12,801 nucleotides of DNA from Gammaproteobacteria bacterium (GTDB taxonomy: Bacteria; Pseudomonadota; Gammaproteobacteria; Pseudomonadales; Pseudomonadaceae), in NCBI GenBank assembly GCA_012513235.1, contig JAAZCO010000204.1, forward strand, positions 1 through 12,801, written 5' to 3'. The translations under genes and the position numbers were made by a program. Positions 1-5,968 of this stretch are shown here, piece after piece. The notes under the pieces were generated by a model. The model was given only the letters and a program-made list of their open reading frames with translations. It did no database searches and was not told the origin of the DNA. Position 1 is the first letter of the stretch. Each line of letters opens with the position of its first letter.

Positions 1-260
1 ACATCTTTCACGCCACCAAAGCGGATTGCGCGTGAACTGGTATCTGCCAACATCATGCTGAGTTTGCCACGGATCATCGCATGCTGTTCTTTGCTTGCAT
101 CGGTGGGGATTTCCAGGGTCTGCATCACGCCATCAATATCATTGGCGAGGATGGCATCAACATAATTTTTTGCTACTTTTTCTGGTGAATTGCTGGCTGA
201 GCAGGCGATTAACAAGGCTGCAGTCAGCAGCATCAATAGACCATTACGCAAAGTTTGCAT
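1..260 (-). CDS. Small lipoprotein, DUF4878-like (partial, C-terminus beyond window)
   Basis: An open frame runs leftwards from the ATG at 260-258 to the window edge (86 full codons, no stop). The N-terminus is a typical lipoprotein signal: MQTLRN, a hydrophobic stretch, then the lipobox LIAC with Cys20 as the predicted lipidated residue. Ser21-Ala22 follow, with no Asp at +2, so outer-membrane sorting is the default expectation. The mature part begins with SPEKVAKNYVDAILANDIDG, which resembles the start of DUF4878-type lipoproteins (small NTF2-like fold, function unknown); that family match is from memory. AAGGAAG lies just upstream of the start at good spacing, supporting the ATG. It is transcribed divergently from the deaminase gene. 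Product and function beyond 'lipoprotein' are uncertain. Confidence 0.72.
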   Translation of the reverse strand, partial: MQTLRNGLLMLLTAALLIACSASNSPEKVAKNYVDAILANDIDGVMQTLEIPTDASKEQHAMIRGKLSMMLADTSSRAIRFGGVKD

Positions 261-295
261 GAGACTTCCTTAGAACAAGAGGGGGTGATGTATGC

Positions 296-323
296 AGTAT
301 AGCTGCTGGCATATTGGAGTCAG
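296..323 (-). promoter_or_regulatory. Predicted sigma70 promoter for the lipoprotein gene
   Basis: Read on the minus strand, CTGACT (323-318, 4 of 6 to TTGACA) is followed after 16 nt by TATACT (301-296, 5 of 6 to TATAAT). The implied start near 289 gives a leader of about 28 nt carrying the AAGGAAG ribosome binding site. Inferred from consensus only. Confidence 0.4.
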
Positions 324-502
324 TACATGGCGAATAGTTTTCTTTGTTTAAGCTGAATTTTTACTGCTAAAAACTCTTGCGCAATCTCGGCTGGAAAAAT
401 ATCCGATCAATTTTAAAGTCATGCTGCTCAATACTTAAGGCATTTGCGCTAATGTGCATACTTAAAGAGCATCAGTGCGTTCGATGCTATGTATGACTCA
501 CT

Positions 503-1102
503 ATGAAGGTTAGCCAGCCAATGATAAATACTCTGCTCAATAAGCACACTGAGAAAACCCCGCAGGCACTTGCTGCCATTGCTTATATGCCGACTAAAAG
601 CCTCGCGGTTTTAATGGATGATGATTTTGCCCAGAGCCTCACTGATGCGGACTTTATGCGCATTGCTGTATTGCTCGCGCAGAAAAGCTACGACGAAGGT
701 GGCTGCCCGATTGGTGCGGTGATTGTGGATAACGCGACTAACCGTATCCTCGGTAAAGGTCACAACACTCTAACGCAAGAAAACCATCCCTATAATCACG
801 GCGAAACCTCCGCGATTCGGGATGCAGGCCGTTTGAATTTTGGCCAGACTACGATTTATACCAGCCTGAGTCCCTGTGTGGTCTGCGCCACGCTAGTTTA
901 TATGCGCGGCTTTAGCCGTGTGGTGGTGGGCGATATTACCAACGCATCAGGTACTGAAGCCTTACTGACAGAAAAGGGCGTGCAGGTGGATATTCTCGAA
1001 GATCAGCAAGGGATTGAGACTTATGCGCGCTTTCGTGCGGAAAAACCTGAGCAGGATTTGGAAGATTGGCAGGGGTTGAGTGCGGTGAATAAAGAGATAT
1101 AA
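503..1102 (+). CDS. Cytosine/nucleoside deaminase, CDA superfamily (yeast Fcy1-like)
   Basis: This is a zinc-dependent deaminase of the cytidine deaminase fold. The zinc/catalytic motif HGE is at residues 99-101 (His99 ligand, Glu101 proton shuttle), and the second motif SPCVVC supplies Cys125 and Cys128. The segment EGGCPIGAVIVD, the motif YTSLSPC and the end (AEKPEQDLEDWQG) resemble yeast cytosine deaminase Fcy1 more than tRNA-adenosine deaminase TadA, so deamination of cytosine or a related base is the best guess; guanine or another nucleobase is possible. The frame opens at 503, but that ATG lacks a clear ribosome binding site. Family members are usually about 150-160 residues, so the ATG at 521 or the one at 614 (MDDDFAQS, 162 residues) may be the real start, the first 37 residues then being untranslated. 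It stands alone, divergent from the lipoprotein gene and 131 bp before fic. Confidence 0.85.
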   Translation: MKVSQPMINTLLNKHTEKTPQALAAIAYMPTKSLAVLMDDDFAQSLTDADFMRIAVLLAQKSYDEGGCPIGAVIVDNATNRILGKGHNTLTQENHPYNHGETSAIRDAGRLNFGQTTIYTSLSPCVVCATLVYMRGFSRVVVGDITNASGTEALLTEKGVQVDILEDQQGIETYARFRAEKPEQDLEDWQGLSAVNKEI

Positions 1103-1150
1103 CTAACAAGCTACTTGCTGCTTTTATTAGCGCATTGTTTTTAGTGAATA

Positions 1151-1188
1151 CTCTCTGTCTCAATATACGTAAAAATTGAGACAGAGAG
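1151..1188. repeat. Perfect 14-bp inverted repeat upstream of fic
   Basis: CTCTCTGTCTCAAT (1151-1164) and its exact complement ATTGAGACAGAGAG (1175-1188) flank a 10-nt centre. No T-run follows on either strand, so it does not look like an intrinsic terminator for the deaminase gene. The right arm contains the predicted fic -35 box. The inner heptamer TCTCAAT/ATTGAGA recurs in the next palindrome, so I read this as a probable protein-binding operator. Confidence 0.6.
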
Positions 1189-1204
1189 GGTCGTGAATGC
1201 TAAT
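1176..1204 (+). promoter_or_regulatory. Predicted fic promoter
   Basis: TTGAGA (1176-1181, 5 of 6 to the -35 consensus), 17 nt, then GCTAAT (1199-1204, 4 of 6 to the -10 consensus). Transcription would start near 1211, leaving a leader of only about 23 nt. The -35 box lies in the right arm of the 1151-1188 palindrome and the start lies in the left arm of the 1208-1233 palindrome, an arrangement expected for repression. Consensus-based inference. Confidence 0.4.
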
Positions 1205-1207
1205 CTC

Positions 1208-1233
1208 ATCTCAATAATTGAGGTTATTGAGAT
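1208..1233. repeat. Perfect 10-bp inverted repeat abutting the fic start codon
   Basis: ATCTCAATAA (1208-1217) and TTATTGAGAT (1224-1233) are exact complements around the 6-nt centre TTGAGG. The second arm ends on the base before the fic ATG. The centre holds GAGG (1220-1223), the only Shine-Dalgarno-like sequence for fic, about 10 nt from the start. The palindrome shares TCTCAAT/ATTGAGA with the upstream repeat. It may act as a DNA operator, or as an RNA hairpin with the binding site in its loop if transcription starts further upstream. Confidence 0.6.
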
Positions 1234-2586
1234 ATGAATATAAAAACGCCGCCCGCTGTTGTTGTGAATCCTTTTGCAGCACTGACACAAAACTATCCAA
1301 ATCAGCTTGAGGATTACCTTGAATTTTATAGTCCTGTGGATAAAAAGGGCCGATATCTGCCTTACGATGAACTACGGCACAGAATAGCGAGCGGACTCGA
1401 TCATCAATTAGTGTGGTCTTTAACTCGATTAGCTAGAACCAAGCAGCAAACCACTCTAATTGAACTGGGCGAACCAGCGATATCATGCGGTTATTTGTCG
1501 ACGCCACTTATCCAGCAAGCGATTTCCGCAGTTGATCGAAATACCACGACTGCATCACTTGAATGGATCAGCAGCAAAATTGATGAGAAGTCGCAGTTTG
1601 AATATTTGCTCAATAATTTAATTGAAGATGAATCGATCAGTAGTAGTCAGCTGGAAGGTGCTGCCACCACGACGCAAGTGGCTAAAGAGCTGATCAAGCG
1701 CAATCGCAAGCCACGTTCAGAAGATGAGCGGATGATTGTCGGCAACTATAAAATGATGCTGCACGCTTGGGAAATGCGCGATCAGCCGTTGTCTTTAGAT
1801 TTGATTACTGAGCTGCATAAAATTGGTGTTGAGGGGATTGATGACGATGCTTATGCGCCAGGATATTTTAGGCAGTCAAACACTGTCCATGTCGTCAATG
1901 CACAGGGTGCAATCGTACATACACCGCCTTCGTGTGAAAATCTTGTAAGCAGACTGCAGCACATTGTTGATTGGGCGAATTTTAACCATGATGCAGTGGA
2001 GTCTACTGTTTATGTTCACCCCTTGATCAAAGCGATTGTTCTGCACTTTTGTATGGGCTACGAGCATCCTTTTAAGGATGGTAATGGCCGCGTTGCTCGT
2101 GCTTTGTTCTATTGGTTTATGTTTAAAAACGATTTTTCAACCTTTAGATATATCGCAATCAGTGTTTTATTAAAAAAAGCCCCAGTGCAGTACGGCAAAA
2201 GCTATCTGTATACTGAAACAGATAAAATGGATTTGACTTATTTTATTGAGTACCAAGCAGGGATTATCATCCGAGCGATTGAGAAGTTTAAAGACGCTTA
2301 TAAAAGTACAGCTGTGGATATTGATCAGTTTAATCTTTGGTTAGTGGAATCCGGACTGCATATAAAATTGACTGATAATCAAAAGGCAGTGCTTCAGGCA
2401 GCAAAAGTAGGTACAGCCACTGAATTCACCGTTAGAAATGTCGAAAAACTTCTAAATTGCTCCTATAACACGGCAGCGGTAGTGTTAAATGATCTTGTGG
2501 ATTTTCAGTTGTTTACTAAGGCTAAAAAGGGACGTGAATGGGTTTATAGTCTAGAAAACACACTAAGCGTTATTAACAAAGCGTAA
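1234..2586 (+). CDS. Class II Fic-domain protein (probable AMP-transferase) with C-terminal winged helix
   Basis: The Fic core is clear: HPFKDGNGRVAR at residues 278-289 matches the canonical HPFx(D/E)GNGRxxR, with catalytic His278 and the phosphate-binding GNGR intact. Upstream, Ser137-SQL-Glu141-Gly142 fits the inhibitory motif (S/T)xxxE(G/N). Its place N-terminal to the Fic core puts the protein in class II, which restrains itself by Glu141 and needs no separate antitoxin; indeed no antitoxin gene is seen. Residues 1-130 form an N-terminal region. Residues about 375-440 (NQKAVLQAA..., TVRNVEKLLNCSYNTAAVVL) look like a winged-helix DNA-binding domain, as in many Fic proteins of this build. 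Expected activity is transfer of AMP from ATP to a protein hydroxyl; the target is unknown. The gene appears A+T-richer than metK or tkt downstream, which could mean acquisition. It ends 51 bp before the glycosylase gene with no evident terminator. Confidence 0.9.
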   Translation: MNIKTPPAVVVNPFAALTQNYPNQLEDYLEFYSPVDKKGRYLPYDELRHRIASGLDHQLVWSLTRLARTKQQTTLIELGEPAISCGYLSTPLIQQAISAVDRNTTTASLEWISSKIDEKSQFEYLLNNLIEDESISSSQLEGAATTTQVAKELIKRNRKPRSEDERMIVGNYKMMLHAWEMRDQPLSLDLITELHKIGVEGIDDDAYAPGYFRQSNTVHVVNAQGAIVHTPPSCENLVSRLQHIVDWANFNHDAVESTVYVHPLIKAIVLHFCMGYEHPFKDGNGRVARALFYWFMFKNDFSTFRYIAISVLLKKAPVQYGKSYLYTETDKMDLTYFIEYQAGIIIRAIEKFKDAYKSTAVDIDQFNLWLVESGLHIKLTDNQKAVLQAAKVGTATEFTVRNVEKLLNCSYNTAAVVLNDLVDFQLFTKAKKGREWVYSLENTLSVINKA

Positions 2587-2637
2587 AAAAATGAGTTTTG
2601 TTTGAAGTGAAATTTTATTTTAACTGAGAGTGTCCTT

Positions 2638-3309
2638 ATGCTCCCCAACGCCTTCTTCAACCGCCCAGCCCTTGAGCTTGCCCCTGATTTATTAGGCAAG
2701 GTGATGCGCTATCGCAATAATGGTGTTTGGCTCAGTGCGCGGATTATTGAAACCGAAGCCTATTTGCTGGCGGAGAAGGGCAGCCATTCTTCGTTGGGTT
2801 ATACCGAGAAACGCCAAGCGCTGTTTAAGGATGGCGGCACCATTTATATGTATTATTCGCGCGGTGGGGATTCAATTAATTTTAGTGCGCAAGGCCCCGG
2901 CAATGCCGTGTTGATTAAGTCCGGCTATCCGTATTTTGATGAATTATCGCCTGAGTCCACCTTAAGTGTTTTGCAAGCCAATAACCCAGATCGCCAAGGC
3001 CAGCCGCGACCTGTGCATAAAATCTGCGCTGGGCAAACTTTACTGTGTAAAAGTCTGGGCCTGAAAGTACCTGATTGGGATAATCAGCTGTTTGCTGCTG
3101 AACGTTTTTATATTGAAGATTGCGGCTTAGTCCCGCAGGAGATTATTCAGACCACGCGCTTGGGGATTACGGCAGGGCGCGATGAGCATTTACCTTACCG
3201 TTTTGTCGATGCTGAGTTTGCACGCTATTGTACGAAAAACCCCTTACGTCGTGGTCAACGTGAGGGGTATGATTTCTGGCGTTTAGCGGGCTCTGTGCTG
3301 CAACCTTAG
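2638..3309 (+). CDS. mpg: DNA-3-methyladenine glycosylase, AAG/MPG family
   Basis: This is a base-excision repair enzyme that removes alkylated purines such as 3-methyladenine. The family signature IIETEAY is at residues 36-42. By alignment to human AAG from memory, Glu40 corresponds to catalytic Glu125 and Tyr42 to Tyr127; His50 and Tyr72 fit the other active-site positions, and Asn81 in SINFSAQGPGNAV fits Asn169. The N-terminal FFNRPALELAPDLLGK is the usual family opening. Where human AAG has YGMY, this protein has SRGGD, a variant I associate with short bacterial members. At 223 residues it is of normal bacterial length. GAGAG a few bases before the ATG at 2638 is a weak ribosome binding site. 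The stop overlaps the stop of the convergent yccS gene by 4 bp, and the last codons carry a terminator for that gene. It could be cotranscribed with fic, 51 bp upstream. Confidence 0.93.
   Translation: MLPNAFFNRPALELAPDLLGKVMRYRNNGVWLSARIIETEAYLLAEKGSHSSLGYTEKRQALFKDGGTIYMYYSRGGDSINFSAQGPGNAVLIKSGYPYFDELSPESTLSVLQANNPDRQGQPRPVHKICAGQTLLCKSLGLKVPDWDNQLFAAERFYIEDCGLVPQEIIQTTRLGITAGRDEHLPYRFVDAEFARYCTKNPLRRGQREGYDFWRLAGSVLQP
3235..3268 (-). terminator. Intrinsic terminator of yccS inside the mpg coding region
   Basis: On the minus strand, ACCCCTCACGT (3268-3258) and ACGTAAGGGGT (3249-3239) form an 11-bp stem with one G-U pair and an 8-nt loop, followed by a run of five T (3239-3235, the first shared with the stem). 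It starts 37 bp beyond the yccS stop. On the plus strand no T-run follows, so mpg transcription should not stop here. It lies within mpg codons for NPLRRGQREG. Confidence 0.75.
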
Positions 3310-5474
3310 GTCTTGGTCAACACCTGCGCGGCTAAGGTACGAATCGAGCCCAGTTGTTGGCTGATCAGCAACAATTGCGTCTGTAACAGACGTAGGGTGT
3401 CATCTTCCTCTTCGGGCAAGTCACGCAAACGGTAAGACTGTTTTTGTTCTGCTTCACAGTCAATCTCGATAGGTTCGCGTTTAATTAACTGTTGTGCAAT
3501 TTGTTCAAGGCTGTCTGCCAGCAGCACAGCTTCTTGATTAAGCTGTAAATAGGTGGCTGCATGCGCAAGCGTTTCGCGGTGCGCACCCAACGCAGAGATA
3601 TAGCTGAGTAGCGTATGCGAGAGCAGTAAAAAGCGAAAACCGATATCGGTTTGCTTACGAAAATAGCCGGGCTCTTTGAGCATATTAGTAAGTGTGCTGG
3701 AGAGCGCCGCATCAGCATTATGCGCATCACGTCGAGCTACGCGATAGGCCATATCGTCAGTTTTACCTTGGGTGTATTCCAGCATGATTTGTTTTAAGTA
3801 GCGGCTATTACTGCGCAGTGTTTGCGCCAATACCACATTTAAACGACGACCTTGCCAATCCGGCAAGATAAAAAATACAGCTAAACCGGCAATCGCACTA
3901 CCGATTAAAGTGTCAGTCAGGCGGGGTAGGAATAAGTTATAACCATCGCCGACTTGGTTAAAGCAGAACAACACCATTAAGGTGATAAACGCGGTAGAAA
4001 TTTTGTAATGACTGGTGCGTGTGGCGAAGTAAATCACACCGGCAGCCACCGCTATCAACGCCTGTATCCACAGCTCTGGAAACAGCTCGAAGAGCACCCA
4101 GCTGGCACCCAAGCCTAAAATAGTGCCTAGAATACGTTCCACTAAGCGATTGCGTGTTGCGCCATAATTGGGGCGGCAGACAAAGACTGTGGTGAGTAAA
4201 ATCCAATAGCCTTGGTCGGGGTGTAAGAGTTGCATCACGCCATAACAGACGGCGACCGCAATGCTTAAACGCAGCGCATGGCGAAAGAGTAAGGAGTGAA
4301 TACTGAAGTTTTGGCTGATGCGCTCAAAAGCTTCTTTGAGGGTTTTGGGGTCGCGATCAAGAATAGTACTGTCTTGTGTCAGTGCGACCACATCAGGGTT
4401 AGCGGCATCACGTAGCAAGTGATCCAAGGCACTGAGGTTGTTGGCTAAAGCGCGTAACGAGCGTAATAAATCACGCCATTGCGGGTTGTTTTGTTGCTTG
4501 AGATAGGCAATGGCGGCTTGTAAGTCCTCTAAGGCCGCGCTGTGCCCGCCACCGTAATCAAAGGGTTGGCGCAGCTCAATGGCTTTAGCCAGCGCTTTAC
4601 AGCCATCACCTTGCTGACGTAATAAGCGCAGGCAGCGAAATAAAACATCACTGTGGAAAAATGCTTTTGACAGTTCCTGGTACTGATAGTGGGAGGAGCT
4701 GGCGCGTTCATGAATGTCTTGTGCGAGAAAGTACAGCTTCAAGTAACGCTTCACTTTACTGCTGCTACGGCCGCCTACACGGTGCAAAATAAGTGTTTTT
4801 GTATCGTTTAAAGCGGCCACTACACGACTATTTTGTTTAGCAATAATCAGGCGGTGGCCTTCGATATCCATATTGCGTAATGGCTCAAACAGCGCTGATT
4901 TAGCTTTTAAGTAGTCGCATTGTTCACGAAATAAGCGCGCTAAGCTGTGCTGTAAGGGCTGTTGGGAAAAAATACCGTACCACAGCACTGAGAGCACGCC
5001 ATAAATAGCCGCGCCTGTGACTAATAGTAAAGGTTGTTGCGAAAGGGCAACCGAAGTATCCCCACTTTGCTCCAAGCCAATCATGGTATAGATCGCCAGA
5101 ATCAGCGTGGCATAAGCAACAGTGGCGTAACGTTCGCCCAATGCGCCGAGCATAATAAGCCAGAAGGTGGCGATGCTTAACGCGCTAATAAAAAGCCAAG
5201 GGTAGGGGTGCAGTAGCTCAACGCTAATTGAGGTCAGCAAAAACAGCACCAGGGTGACGCAGATAGACAGTAAACGACCCTGCCAGCTGTCATCCGACTC
5301 TGCTAAAGCGCTGGCGATCACGCCCAAAAATAAAGGCGTGAGTAGTTCCATTTGTGCGTGGTACCAACTCCAAGTCATGCAACATGCCAGTGCAATAAAA
5401 AAACGCACACTCGGCCCAAAGCGCTCCAACGCCCACAAACGGCGTAGAGAATGACTTAAAGATAGGGAGTTCAT
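3306..5474 (-). CDS. yccS: YccS/FUSC-family inner-membrane protein
   Basis: A 722-residue membrane protein with the two-part build of the YccS/YhfK family. A first bundle of hydrophobic segments (about residues 22-170) is followed by a long soluble, mostly helical region (about 175-395). A second membrane bundle (about 400-537) holds the family's most recognisable stretch, GYWILLTTVFVCRPNYGATR at 422-441, and a C-terminal cytoplasmic tail follows. The family is related to aromatic-acid/fusaric-acid exporter proteins (FUSC, AaeB), but no substrate is established for YccS itself, so export is inference. AAGGAA sits 6-7 nt before the ATG at 5474. The gene follows the small 63-residue gene on the same strand after 86 bp and may be cotranscribed with it. 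Its 3' end overlaps mpg by 4 bp tail to tail. Its leader contains a possible structured RNA (5482-5537). Confidence 0.9.
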   Translation of the reverse strand: MNSLSLSHSLRRLWALERFGPSVRFFIALACCMTWSWYHAQMELLTPLFLGVIASALAESDDSWQGRLLSICVTLVLFLLTSISVELLHPYPWLFISALSIATFWLIMLGALGERYATVAYATLILAIYTMIGLEQSGDTSVALSQQPLLLVTGAAIYGVLSVLWYGIFSQQPLQHSLARLFREQCDYLKAKSALFEPLRNMDIEGHRLIIAKQNSRVVAALNDTKTLILHRVGGRSSSKVKRYLKLYFLAQDIHERASSSHYQYQELSKAFFHSDVLFRCLRLLRQQGDGCKALAKAIELRQPFDYGGGHSAALEDLQAAIAYLKQQNNPQWRDLLRSLRALANNLSALDHLLRDAANPDVVALTQDSTILDRDPKTLKEAFERISQNFSIHSLLFRHALRLSIAVAVCYGVMQLLHPDQGYWILLTTVFVCRPNYGATRNRLVERILGTILGLGASWVLFELFPELWIQALIAVAAGVIYFATRTSHYKISTAFITLMVLFCFNQVGDGYNLFLPRLTDTLIGSAIAGLAVFFILPDWQGRRLNVVLAQTLRSNSRYLKQIMLEYTQGKTDDMAYRVARRDAHNADAALSSTLTNMLKEPGYFRKQTDIGFRFLLLSHTLLSYISALGAHRETLAHAATYLQLNQEAVLLADSLEQIAQQLIKREPIEIDCEAEQKQSYRLRDLPEEEDDTLRLLQTQLLLISQQLGSIRTLAAQVLTKT

Positions 5475-5481
5475 AATGTTC

Positions 5482-5537
5482 CTTGTGCCAGTCCAGGGTT
5501 AGCAGTACCCATAAAGCAGAGCTTAGGCTGGCACAAG
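5482..5537 (-). promoter_or_regulatory. Candidate structured leader of yccS (three-way junction)
   Basis: CTTGTGCCAG at 5482-5491 and its exact complement at 5528-5537 can close a 10-bp stem. Inside lie two further short hairpins: GGGT (5496-5499) with ACCC (5507-5510), 7-nt loop, and AAGC (5514-5517) with GCTT (5521-5524), 3-nt loop. On the yccS transcript the closing stem ends in ...CACAAG, and the next bases GAA complete the AAGGAA ribosome binding site, so half the site would be paired. No T-run follows, so it is not a classical terminator. A DNA operator is the alternative. I recognise no known RNA family. Confidence 0.4.
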
Positions 5538-5560
5538 ATCGAGATAGCGGCAAGTAGAGC

Positions 5561-5752
5561 TTATGCTTCTAAGCGCCAAAATCGTTGGTCTTGTAAGGAT
5601 TGGGTGGATACATAACGTGGTTCACCGCTGATGGCTTCAAGTTCAGTGGTGCCACCTAATTGGTCAACAATGCGGTAACGAATACCTTGCAGTGCATCTT
5701 CGAGTGGATAAAGACGTTTAATTTGTTCAGCTAATTTATCTAGGGTCGACAT
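5561..5752 (-). CDS. Small conserved-looking protein of unknown function (63 aa)
   Basis: The protein starts MSTLDKLAEQIKRLYPLED and ends DQRFWRLEA. A longer frame opens at 5800, but the ATG at 5752 has GGAG seven bases upstream, while the upstream part (MLKGIDEIVTSIW...) is translated from the intergenic region and contains that binding site, so I take 5752 as the start. There is no signal peptide, membrane segment or cysteine; it is a soluble, charged protein with a probable amphipathic helix in residues 2-22 and a short strand-rich middle (IRYRIVDQLGGTTELEAISG). I do not recognise a family. It lies 86 bp upstream of yccS on the same strand and is divergent from sahR, so it could share a transcript with yccS. 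Ordinary codon use and a clean ribosome binding site argue for a real gene. Confidence 0.7.
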   Translation of the reverse strand: MSTLDKLAEQIKRLYPLEDALQGIRYRIVDQLGGTTELEAISGEPRYVSTQSLQDQRFWRLEA

Positions 5753-5765
5753 CTTGCAGCTCCAT

Positions 5766-5788
5766 ATTGATGTGACAATTTCATCAAT
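5766..5788. repeat. 7-bp inverted repeat before the small gene
   Basis: ATTGATG (5766-5772) and CATCAAT (5782-5788) are exact complements separated by 9 nt, lying just upstream of the GGAG site of the 63-residue gene. It could be an operator or a short leader hairpin. The half-sites resemble those of the SahR operator at 5904-5927 (TTGAT/ATCAA) but point the opposite way, so binding by the same regulator is not supported. The rest of the divergent region 5789-5870 shows nothing else convincing. Confidence 0.3.
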
Positions 5789-5870
5789 GCCTTTGAGCAA
5801 AAACTGGGAAAACAGTTCACTTGCATTGGCATGTTTATTTTTCTAGCGCGCACAATACCACTGACTGGCC

Positions 5871-5899
5871 TTGAGCGCTGTTAGAGTAAAGTCGATATT
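5871..5899 (+). promoter_or_regulatory. Predicted sahR-metK promoter
   Basis: TTGAGC (5871-5876, 4 of 6 to the consensus), a 17-nt spacer and GATATT (5894-5899, 4 of 6). The start would fall near 5906, inside the palindrome at 5904-5927, which is where a repressor site is expected. No other promoter is visible between the regulator gene and metK. Confidence 0.5.
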
Positions 5900-5903
5900 A
5901 AAG

Positions 5904-5927
5904 CTATATCAACTATTGTTGATATAG
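5904..5927. promoter_or_regulatory. ArsR/SahR-type operator palindrome
   Basis: CTATATCAAC (5904-5913) and GTTGATATAG (5918-5927) are exact complements around the 4-nt centre TATT: a 24-bp perfect palindrome, 41 bp before the regulator's start codon. ATCAA/TTGAT half-sites of this kind are usual for ArsR-family repressors. Its overlap with the predicted start implies autorepression of the regulator and, through it, of metK. Confidence 0.75.
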
Positions 5928-5968
5928 GTGTTGCCGTGCTGGTCATCTGCGTTTAAACTGCGCAACTT

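Noticed and set aside
1013..1020. Further ATTGAGA copies in the deaminase gene (1013) and inside fic (2278)
   Set aside because: They are single, unpaired heptamers in coding sequence, at a number expected by chance in this length.
1151..1188. The 14-bp repeat as an intrinsic terminator of the deaminase gene
   Set aside because: The stem has little GC and no T-run on either strand; the shared half-site with 1208-1233 fits an operator better.
1234..2637. A toxin-antitoxin pair formed by fic and a small partner gene
   Set aside because: The inhibitory motif is inside the Fic protein (class II), and neither the 131 bp before nor the 51 bp after the gene holds a plausible small frame with a ribosome binding site.
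5753..5800. Longer reading of the small protein from the ATG at 5800
   Set aside because: It would translate through the GGAG site and palindrome; the ATG at 5752 has correct spacing to GGAG.
5802..5817. AACTG/CAGTT hairpin followed by a T-run on the minus strand
   Set aside because: Only a 5-bp, AT-containing stem, and no gene ends nearby on that strand for it to terminate.
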